The notes under the pieces are model-generated. The model ran no database searches. It saw only the letters and a list, made by a program, of their open reading frames with translations, and was not told the DNA's origin. Source: Acanthamoeba sp. SK_2022b (taxonomy: Eukaryota; Discosea; Longamoebia; Acanthamoebidae). Taken from it: 14,342 bases of DNA. A program made the translations under genes and the position numbers. The DNA is taken from assembly GCA_027943245.1 (NCBI GenBank), contig JANDJZ010000934.1, positions 1 through 14,342 on the forward strand, given 5' to 3'. Below are positions 1-8,500 of this stretch, piece after piece; positions within the stretch are counted from its first letter, which is position 1; the number at the start of each line of letters is the position of its first letter.

Positions 1-1593
1 TCGTGTGCAGTACTTCATTTCGGGCCTCTCCAATTCGGGGCCGGTCAATAAGGTGGCGGAGGCGCTCGCCAATCGCATCATTCGAGCCGTCAAGGAGCAG
101 CAGGCCTTCAAGGTGGTGGTCGTTCTGCCCATCCTGCCCGACCCCGGACCGCTCACCTGGCCCGGCCGCGCCGTCACCCGCCTGTGCGCTCGCCTTATTA
201 TTTTATTTTATTTTATTTTTATCTGATTTGGTATAATTTTCTTGGTATATTAATATACATTTTAATGTCCAGGCACGCCGACACGATCTGGAACAGCAAG
301 ACGTCGCTGTTGTCGATGCTTCAGCAGAACGGAGGTAGGCAGCTAAGCCACATGCCACACACACACGCACACACGCTAACACGCGCGTGCAACGCAGTGA
401 GCCGAGAGGCGGCGGGCGAGTACGTGAGCTTCCACGGGCTGAGGAACTGGGGCAAGACCATGACCGGCAACTACCTCTCCCACCAGATCTACGTCCACTC
501 CAAGGTTTGCACTGCACGCCCCGCCCCGCTCCCTCCCACGGCCCCATAGCCCTTGGCCTTCAGCCAAGTTGACCTGCGCGCGCGTGCTTTGTGTGTGTGT
601 GTGTAGTTGCTCATCGTGGACGACAAGATCGCCATCATCGGGTCGGCCAACATCAACGACCGCAGCATGAACGGCAACAAGGACTCGGAGATCGCCGTCA
701 AGATCACCGACACCGAGCTCAAGCCGGGCCTCATGAACGGCCGACCGTTCGCCGTCGGCAAGTTCTGCCACTCGCTTCGGCACGCCCTCCCTGCCATCGT
801 TTAAGGTGGCGCTGGCAGGTGGTGACGTCATGCTGACGTGTACACGCGCGTCACAGGGTGTCGCTGTGGAAGGAGCACCTGGGGATCAAGGAACGGCACA
901 GGGAGAAGGACAAGGAGCAGGAGCGCGACCTCATGCGCACGATCTGCGATCCCGTGATCGGCTACGACTACTGGAAGGCCATCTCCAAGCAGAACTCCCT
1001 CACCTTCTCCAAGCTCTTCCCCTGGATTCCACAGGTCTGTTCACCCGTCGTGCGCGCGTGTATGCGTGTTGCGTGCGTGTATGCGTGTTGTGCATGCGCG
1101 TGGGTGGGTCGTGCGCTGATGGAGTGGAGGTCATCAGGACGCGATCGGCACGCTGGAGGAGTGGAAGGAGAAGGTCAAGGACTGGGAGCGGCAACGGGAG
1201 GAGCACGCGCGGCGCCAGTGGGAGCTGGCGCGCGAGGTGCGCGCCCAGCAAAAGAAGAAGCAGAAGGAGAAGCAGCAGGAGAGGGAGGCGACGCTCAAGG
1301 AGCGCTCGCGGCTGGCCCGCAAGAAGTCGAGCAACGCCATCAACGCCGCGGGTCACGACTCGGGCGACCACCACGGGGGCGGCGGGCTCGGGGACAACTA
1401 CGCCAGCACGGGCGAGGCGGACGTGCAGGAGGCCGCGGCCAAGTCGGTGTTCGAGACGGAGCTCAGCGGGATCGTGGGTCACGTGGTGGACTACTCGTTC
1501 CTGTTCCTCCAGTACGAGAGCATCTCGCTCAGCGAACACCTCACCCTCACCGCCGTCGGCACGCTCCCCGTCACCGCCGACATGTTCTACTAG
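1..1593 (+). CDS. Phospholipase D, PLD1/PLD2/PLD-zeta type, C-terminal part (5' partial)
   Basis: Phospholipases D hydrolyse phosphatidylcholine to phosphatidic acid and choline on membranes. Exons: 1-183, 273-334, 398-504, 607-779, 857-1034, 1138-1593; from base 2 they join to 385 codons plus TAG. The segment opens at QYFIS (family: ENQFFIS), then [11 protein letters not shown]. The second catalytic motif HxKxxxxD reads HSK|LLIVD; its His codon is 496-498, Lys 502-504 and Asp 619-621, and an intron falls between Lys and Leu. It is followed by [12 protein letters not shown], another family hallmark. SLWKEHLG and DPV follow as in plant PLD-zeta. The tail [17 protein letters not shown] parallels the mammalian C-terminus. 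Odd points: a highly charged predicted coiled coil (about 1147-1335) followed by a Gly/Asp-rich linker is inserted before the tail, and intron 4 (780-856) uses a GC donor. The N-terminal regulatory domains and first HKD motif lie left of the window. Confidence 0.93.
184..272 (+). other. AT-rich intron of the phospholipase D gene
   Basis: This 89-base intron runs from GTGCGC to TCCAG and splits a Leu codon (ct|g). Its core carries repeated TTTTA units (about 195-220) and a TATATTAATATA-like tract, in sharp contrast to the GC-rich exons on either side. Confidence 0.85.
780..856 (+). other. GC-AG intron in the phospholipase D gene
   Basis: The exon ending at 779 (ctt cg) and the exon starting at 857 (g gtg tcg) join to give [13 protein letters not shown], which matches the conserved SLRLSLWSEHLG-type segment of PLDs. 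The intron then begins GCACGC and ends CACAG. No GT lies at the required codon phase between 778 and the in-frame TAA at 802-804. Retention would truncate the enzyme just after the second HKD region. Confidence 0.75.
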
Positions 1594-1795
1594 AACAACG
1601 ACGAACGAGGACCATGTTCTCCCCCCCCCCGCTCGCCACTACTTGTTGCGTACGACGTACGTCTCAGCCACGGGGCTGCTCGTGTATTCGACCAGGGATA
1701 TGTACAGGATGGGCGAGACGACGCCACAATAAATAAGAGGAGAAGGGTCGAGGAGTATAGAAGTAGAGAGGGAGGAGAAGGAGGCCAACGGGCGT
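1594..1795. other. Convergent 3' intergenic region
   Basis: About 200 bases separate the stop codons of the phospholipase (plus) and bZIP (minus) genes. The stretch holds a C10 run (1621-1630), a short palindromic CGTACGACGTACG-like patch near 1648-1660, and a plus-strand AATAAA. I see no gene. Both 3' UTRs must end here, so overlapping transcripts are possible. Confidence 0.8.
1728..1733 (+). terminator. Poly(A) signal AATAAA, phospholipase D gene
   Basis: A canonical AATAAA lies 135 bases after the phospholipase stop codon, on the coding strand and before the end of the convergent neighbour. No matching hexamer was seen on the minus strand for the bZIP gene. Confidence 0.55.
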
Positions 1796-3652
1796 TCAGT
1801 GTACAGGGATGGGGATGGCGTGGTGCGTGAGGTTCTGTCGTTGGTGCACAATGCCATGTCGTTGCTGCTGGTCGTGGGGTCCAGACGGGTCGCGCTCGGC
1901 CGTCTTGATGTGGTGCGCCTTGTTCGCGTAGAGGTAGCACATGTTGTCGTGCCCGCACTTGGCCACTCCTTCCCCCTCTTCGAGCTCCCGTGTCTTCGAG
2001 GAGGAGGGGCCGCTTCGGTCGTGCAGCTTGGAAGATGACGATGACGCATCGACGGTCGCCGTCGTCGGAGTCCAAGTGCGGCGGGAGTAGGTGGTGGTCA
2101 TCTCCTCCTGCTCCAGTATGACACGCGAAGTCGGGGACCAGCCCGCACCACCTCCGTGCGAGCCCACCATCCCGGGCCCTTGCAGCAAGAAGCTCAATGC
2201 AAAGAACGCCACCGCCTGTGAGACGAGAGGAGGGTGAGCCGCGAGTAGAGGCTACTACTTTGCCTTTCTCGTTCGAACACGGGCGAGGCGTGGCGCACCA
2301 GCAGACAGACGCCGCCGGCGACGGCCTTGGGCGACTGGACGGGCGCGCTGCCCATGCCCAGGGAGAACCACGAGGAAGGGCTCGAAGGGCCACCGCCAGA
2401 GTAGTCGCCCTCGTCGCCTCGTTGGCGCTTGTTGTTGGCGTTCCTGCTCTGCTTCTTCTGGTTGCTCTGGTGCTGGCTGTGAAAGTGCTGCATCTGACGC
2501 AGCGCCGAACGCAGCCTCGTGTTCTCCGAGGTCACTGCCGCCAGCTTGGAGTTGAGCAGCACCACCTCCGACTGCAGCGCCGAGTTGTGGGTCCTCTACA
2601 CAGAGTAGAGACAGAGGGAGGGGAAAAAAAGGCGCCAAGTCAGGTCGTGGAGGGAAAGGCGGCTCGTGTAGAGAGGAGGGGGGGGGGGAGTCGAAGAAGA
2701 GACGACGTACGAGCTCGCTGTTCTGAGTGCGGAGGCTGGTGAGCTCGCCCTCGAGCTCCTGGTGGGCAGACTTCTTCTTCTTGCGCGACTCCTGGGCGTA
2801 CTCGCGGTTCTTGATGAGCCGCAGCTGCTTCTTGAGCTGCTTCTCCTCGGCGTGGGTGAGCTCTCGAGACGACTTGAGGGCCTGGAGGTAGGCCTCCATC
2901 TCGGCGCTCGACAGCTTCAGCAGCGTGTCGCGCGGCAGCACGACGCCCGACGTAGCCGCTGCGATCTCGCTGGGCACCGCGCCGGCCCCGCGCCGCTTCT
3001 TCGAGGCGGCGTCTTCGTCGTCGCCAGCGGCAGCGCTGGCGCCCTCTTCGTTCAGAAGCTTCGTGGCGGAGGGGCTTATGCTGGCCAGCGGCTGTCCGAG
3101 GTGTTGCCGATAGCTGGCGGACAAGACGCTGGCCTTGGTCTGCGCTACGACGTCCATGGGCGCCGCAACGCCAACATTGCCGATGAATCGCATCTGCTGC
3201 TCTTGCTGCTGCTGCTCAAAGATGGGGGAGCGAGGCGGGAAGGGCTCGATGCTGGGCAAAGTGCTGCTGCTACTCGAGGAGCTCTGGGTTTCGTCCTTAA
3301 TGGCGAGCACTGGGAGAGAAAAGAGGAAATCGTTGTAGGGCGAGGTCTGAGGCGAGCTCTGTGGTGACGATTCTGATCCCGATTCGGGCGACGAAGGCAG
3401 CGTTGACGTGGAGTACGATGAAGGCGGTGCAATAGAAAAGGTGGCGGCCTCCATCTCCATGGAGTAAGGGGCCACTTCCCAATCAAGAGCATGTGAGGTC
3501 GATGCAAATGACGTATCATCGGAAGAACCTAGAGTCATGAAAAGGTTCGCCCATTCCGATTCGCTCAAAGGTGCCAGCCCATCTATGCCAGAGAGAGTTT
3601 GGTCGTAACCGTCTGAGCCCCTCGCCAGCTCCAGCTGTACCACATCGTTCAT
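1796..3652 (-). CDS. Membrane-tethered bZIP transcription factor, ATF6/CREB3-like
   Basis: Probably an ER-anchored factor released by intramembrane proteolysis (inference from architecture). Exons on the minus strand: 3652-2711, 2595-2299, 2215-1796; 552 residues plus TGA. The ATG at 3652 has A at -3 and an in-frame TAA upstream (3703-3701). Residues 1-230 are acidic and Ser/Pro/Gln-rich, like an activation domain. The basic region is K274-K294 with N282-x7-R290; LTHAEEKQLKKQ just before it resembles CREB3-family sequence. Zipper d positions are L300, L307, L314, L321, L328, V335, L342, with Asn at three a positions; intron 1 falls right after L314. A 20-residue hydrophobic helix (405-424) forms across intron 2. 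The C-terminal 128 residues carry RVIL (444-447), Cys500/Cys506 and sequon NLT (541-543), all fitting a lumenal tail. Tyr285 is Maf-like. Known family: ATF6, CREB3/OASIS, plant bZIP28. Confidence 0.88.
2216..2298 (-). other. bZIP intron 2, splits the membrane helix
   Basis: This 83-base intron (GTGCGC...CACAG, phase 0) separates the two halves of the only membrane helix: ...GGVCLL before it and AVAFFALSFLL after it. If it is retained, translation continues through charged residues (RHASPVFERERQ...) to a stop near 2194 and never completes the helix, predicting a soluble factor with an intact bZIP. Confidence 0.8.
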
Positions 3653-4000
3653 CTTGTTATCGTTATCAATTTTCGCTTCATCGAATGGAACAGGATGATA
3701 TTATTCACCAAACAGCGGGCCTACGTCGCGCCAGCCAATGGCGTTGATATGCCTACGTCGAAAATTGTTTTTTCTATGACATTTCTCAACTGCCCGCTCG
3801 AATTTTGGTAAGCCCACAAATTTCCAGCTGAGTTCTTAGTTCGTAGCTAAACAGCCCTCAAGACTGCAAGTGTGCGTACAACGGGTATGCCTGCGCTTTA
3901 CGCAAGCAACTGGTGACTGTGATATGGCTGGGGCTGCGTGTGAGATTCGGTTGGGTGTTGTTGTTACAGTGGAGGAGGCCTGCTCCTGGCTGGGCGCTAG
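3653..4000. other. Intergenic region: bZIP promoter and receptor 3' end
   Basis: The region holds the bZIP upstream region and, at its right end, the 3' UTR of the receptor gene, both on the minus strand. The part next to the bZIP ATG is relatively AT-rich. It contains a repeated ACGT-core element and a CCAAT sequence. No gene was seen and no clear TATA box was identified. Confidence 0.75.
3719..3760 (-). promoter_or_regulatory. Duplicated ACGT-core element with intervening CCAAT
   Basis: The 10-mer GCCTACGTCG occurs at 3719-3728 and again, identically, at 3751-3760, 32 bases apart (about three helical turns). A CCAAT lies between them at 3735-3739. The pair sits 67-108 bases upstream of the bZIP start codon. 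ACGT cores are typical bZIP targets, and CCAAT plus an ACGT-type element is the logic of ER-stress promoters. The spacing does not match the canonical vertebrate ERSE, so binding by this or a related factor is inference. Confidence 0.45.
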
Positions 4001-5509
4001 TTATAACGAGGGCGCGGAGTCCTCGCCAGTGTGCAGCTCGGAGCTGTTGTTGGAACGAGTCGCCCTGCTCTCCATGGACTGGCCCGAGGACAGGGCCGAG
4101 ACCCCGCGGCTCACGGCGTAGGAGTACCACAGCCGGAACACGCTCTTCCGCTTGGAGTAGACGGTGAAGATGAGCAGCGTGAGCGGGATCAGCTCGACGA
4201 CGATCACGAAGACGATGGCGCCCACCGCGCTCATGCTCTGGTCTATCGTGCCGTAGAGCAGGAATCCGCACATGCATAGCAGCGACAGCGTGCACACGGC
4301 CAGCACCATCGAGAACTTGATCATCTTGTTCCGCTTCATATTGGCCAGCCGCTTGCTCATGCTCTTCACTCGATAGAGCGTCACCAGCACCCAAACTCCG
4401 TACACTGTCCTCCCGTGCGTGCGCTCAGTGAGCAGTGGTTTCCGTGTGGCGTTCGCCGTGTGGCACGACGACATGGCGATCATCGCGTGGTCGGGAAAGC
4501 GACTGCGTACCCACGAAGGCAATGGCGAGGACCAGGGCCACGGCAATGATCACCGACTGGTAGAAGATGGCCAATCCGGTGCGTGCGTCCTTCATCCCGC
4601 TGTTGGGATCGGACTGGCTGAGAAAGTAAGGCGACTGGCACGACGTCTGCACACACATACACACAACACATGAACACGAGAAACGTATGTGAGGGGTGAG
4701 GCCAGAGGCGAGGCGAGCCTGGGCTGGTGGTACGTCGGTCGAAGTGATGCTAGCCTCCAGCGCGATGAAGATGATGACCAGCACGAGCAGGAAGGCGTAC
4801 AGGAAACCGTTGACTGAGAGGAACATCACCTTCATCTTGGAGAGCACCGATTGGCCGCCCCTCCTCTTCAGTGCCCAGTGCACCAGCTCCACCCTGTTGT
4901 TCGCGTTTCGTTTTTGTTATCTCGTTTGCCGTGAATGGGCGATAATAGTGCGCGCTTACCAGAAGAAGAGCAGAAGCGTGTAGATGCTGAGGAACAGGTA
5001 GACGGGCACCTCGCCCAGGATGACGTAGACCACCACGTTCACGTCGTTCAGCACTCCCGTGGGCAGCATCGCAAAGTAAATGACCCTCACTATCATTACC
5101 CATAATCAGACGCGCCGATGATGGCCATGGCTGTTAAGGGGGTGGGGGTGGGGGGTCATACGGATGAGGATGACTTCAATGCAACAGTGGATGATGCGGC
5201 CCATTGAGAGCAGCGTCCACACGATCGTTCCGAAGCTCTTGCTCCCCGTGTCCTCCAGCTCCTGCAGCAGCTGTGGTGTTGAGATCTTCTCGATGCCCCC
5301 CCCCCCTCTCAATCACACCCACCACACACTTACACTCACAAGGAGAGATGGCTGCGCGCACGTATTTGAAGAGCCAGAACTGGTTGGCGATGGCCAGCGT
5401 GTTGGGGAGGAGGAGAAGCGCGTAGAGCCCCACGGCCAGGTAGAACAGCGCCACGGTGCTGGTGCTGAGACTCTCGATGAACGTCTCGCCCGCCCAATCA
5501 CCGTCTCTC
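4001..5509 (-). other. Seven-helix THH1/TOM1/TOM3-like domain of the receptor
   Basis: Seven hydrophobic helices are visible, in order: ALFYLAVGLYALLLLPN; GTIVWTLLSMGRIIHCCIEV; VVVYVILGEVPVYLFLSIYT; NGFLYAFLLVLVIIFIALEA; QSVIIAVALVLAIAFVVYG; MVLAVCTLSLLCMCGFLLYG; AIVFVIVVELIPLTLLIFTV. Three signatures match the plant TOM1/TOM3 family as I know it: a (D/E)-(L/V)-P helix followed by LLLFFWVELVHWA (plant LLVLFWAEIYHQA), an NG-(F/V)-(L/V)-Y turn, and VVELIP in the last helix (plant VVEVLP or LVEIVP). Plant members are tonoplast proteins used as host factors by tobamoviruses; their normal role is poorly known, so no function is transferred here. Confidence 0.72.
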
Positions 5510-8500
5510 CTGTGTCCCTCCCCCCATCGACCATAAGCCCACAGCCCTCGGCCTACGGCCCATATCCCACAGAGGGGGAGGAAACCGCCAGACGGGGAAG
5601 ATGGTGTTGAGGCGCGTCGGGTAAGGCCGGGGTAGCAGGGCACACAAGAAGCCATCTTCGGTGACCCGAACGTTGATGGCGTTCATGGGCGTCCACTCCG
5701 AGTAGTCGTCGTTACTGCTCGTGGCCGGAGCACGAAACACGTGAGCACCACACGGGCGAGTGGAAAAGGCGAGTGTCAAAGGCAAGAACGCAACCTGAAG
5801 GCGAGGTCGTATTCGGAGAAGCTGCCATCGAGCGCAATGTCCTGTCGCTTGTACATGCAAACGGTGAAGTTGGCCTGCCCACAGCACACATGAGGCGATT
5901 CGGGTCAGCAGCAGGCACACCAAAGCGAACGTAAGGGAAGGTAGGAGATGGGTTCAGACATCGCACCTCTGCAGTGGAAACGATCTGCGCGGCCTGCCCG
6001 TTGTTGGTGAGCTCAATCCGGAGGCCATCGCCGATCAGCTGGCCCACGATCACTCCGTGCGAGTTCTGGCGGGCGAGCGGGCGCACGACGTCGTCACCGG
6101 CGAGTCGCAGTGGCACCGAGGAGAGGGTAAGCGCACAATGCGGCTAGTGAAGGGAGAGAGGGGAGGAGCCTTTACCTCGACGATGGTGTACCCCTCAGGC
6201 TGGCTCTCGATGGCCTTCACGAAGATGTTGGACACGAATGTGGTGTCGCCCTCCTCCTTGAACTGAGACACGGACACCGCGTACACATTGACATCGACGC
6301 AGGTGGGCTCAAACACCAGCTCGCGATTCCACGACACTCTGCCCGTGCCGGGCAGCTGCACCAGGACAGCACAGGGCAGCAACCGTTAGTTCTAATTATT
6401 GTAGACTTGCTGGGACTGGCTGATCTGCGCACCGGCAGCTCAAAGGCGGTGAGCGAACAGGTGCGAGAGACGCCGACGGTAACGCCCACGTCGCCTCCGC
6501 AGCTGTCCGACGGCGACGATGACTCGAGGCACGAGCACGTCGCCGCGCTGAACGTGTCTATAAGACGATTGTATCTGTCGCTGATGTCAGTACCGACTCT
6601 TATAGACAGACCCGTTGCGCGTGGGGCCGGCGCACCGACAGAACTGCTCGGACTTGAACTGGGAGGCAAGCTGCGAGATCTGTGCGGCGGTGGTGAGGGC
6701 GGTGTAGGTGCTGAGGCTGAAGCCGTTTACCAGCCGCTTGTCGTACTGTGTGGTCCAGTTGCGTTGCTTCCATTCAAAGCCTTGCCACCTCCCACCCGAA
6801 TGCCTGCGGCGAACATATCGGATTGTTAATTAAAAAAAATGTGTATAAAATGTAATTTAATAGTATATAAATTGTGCATGTGCATGGGAGTAGCGTAACA
6901 TACCAAACGCCCTGATTCCAGTTGTAGTAGGGAGTGGGGGTGCCTCCGGCCGCCAGACAAGTGCTCTCGTTCTTGGGCGACAGGAAGTACGTGCCCGGGT
7001 TGCCCATCTTGTTCTCGGCGTAGGAGTACACCTTTTCAAAGCATCCCACGCCTTCATGTGCTCACACGTAGATACGCTTAGCCAACGATGGGCCGTCCCC
7101 TCTCCCCGGCTTGCTAGCACACGTACCGTAGGCCAGGCATTCCGCTCTGGTGGTCGCCGACCGCATCCAGGTCGGGGCGCCGTAATCGGGCACGGAGGCC
7201 GCGCAGGCGGCTTCGGAGTAAACGAAGAAGTCGAGGCAGCCGATACGGCCCTGACGAGTCCACGCCGGACACGACACCACGACACCGGTCGAGTCGGTGC
7301 TCAGCTGAAACGGATAGACGCACACTCCGCCTCTGTGGCGTAAAGCGGGGCGAGCAGCCAACCGGCGCATTAGCCACACGCGAAACTACCGTTCGGAGGC
7401 GAGCGCATACATGGGGGTGGCGGGAAGGCCCATTGTCACGTTGCGATGCATCAGCGGGTTGGTCAGCTCGGAGTCGTCGCACGCGCCGGCCGCCTCGCAG
7501 TCGGTCTGATTGGCGCATTCCCCGTAGTCGCACCTGACCGAGCACCAGGGCGTGCTCTCGCACGTGGCCTGGCCATCCAGAGGTAAGACGTGTACACGGC
7601 TCACGAGCTGCCGATGGGCGGGCAAGTGCGAGTGAGAGTGAGGGATAGACAACAGACCTTATCGATGCTCGGGCCGTGCGGAAAGCACGAGCCGGCCGCG
7701 CAGGAGGCGGCCGTGTCGTACTCGGCCAGCCGCCAGGAAAACTCGTGGTTCCAGTAGAGCTGCGGGCCGTAGGGGCTGAGGAGGCACTGCTGAAAACTGC
7801 GGTAGGACTTGAGCACGCATGAACTGGACACTGGATTCCACCTGAAACGGGCGACGCGGGGGAGGTGGTTTGAGGTGCCCTGTACCGAGCGGTATCGATT
7901 GGGATGTGATGGCCGACGTACACGCACGGTCCATTGAACAGCTGCTGACAACTTTCGGGGTTGCACAGGGACTGGAAGTTGGCCGTAGCGGTGTTGAACA
8001 GATGGCAGTAGCCCTCGCACACATATCGCTCCTGCCCGAAGGAGTCGGTCTACATGGGCGCGGGCCGACCAGGAGAGTTGAGAAAGGGAGACAGCCACAG
8101 TGAGTCAAGTCATTGGTGATCTACACAGAATTTGGAGATTCATTGTGCCCCTCGCACCTCGATCTTTATGTACTCGCAGTCGCCCAGAAACCACGTGTTG
8201 ACGGAGCCGCGCGAGGCCGATGAGATACAAGTATAGGCTGAGCCCACCAACGACGAGTTGAACAAACACTCCTGATCGATATAGTTTCTGCGTCGCACCG
8301 TATATGTGAGCAAAATTTGGGCTGCTAAAGTGAGAAGAGAGGAAGCGCCGGGGGGGGGGGCGCACGAAGTAACGTTGCCAGGAAACAACTGCTTGAAGTA
8401 CTCGCATCCTCTGACGTTTGTAACGAGGTTGCTGTCTCCGGTCATGTAACATCCTCTGTACTGCGACACCTACAGGACCCCCAACACAACAGCCAATAAA

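Noticed and set aside
806..1732. Plus-strand open frame of 308 codons overlapping the phospholipase
   Set aside because: It is an Arg/Ser-rich off-frame reading through an intron and exons of the phospholipase gene.
2197..2742. Plus-strand frames opposite the bZIP gene, including Leu-rich runs near 2762-3367
   Set aside because: They are antisense shadows of GC-rich Ser/Gln/Glu codons; the minus strand has a complete bZIP.
5586..6355. GPS/GAIN autoproteolysis module before the first helix
   Set aside because: The expected cysteine/tryptophan pattern with a HL(T/S) cleavage triplet is not present in the assigned exons.
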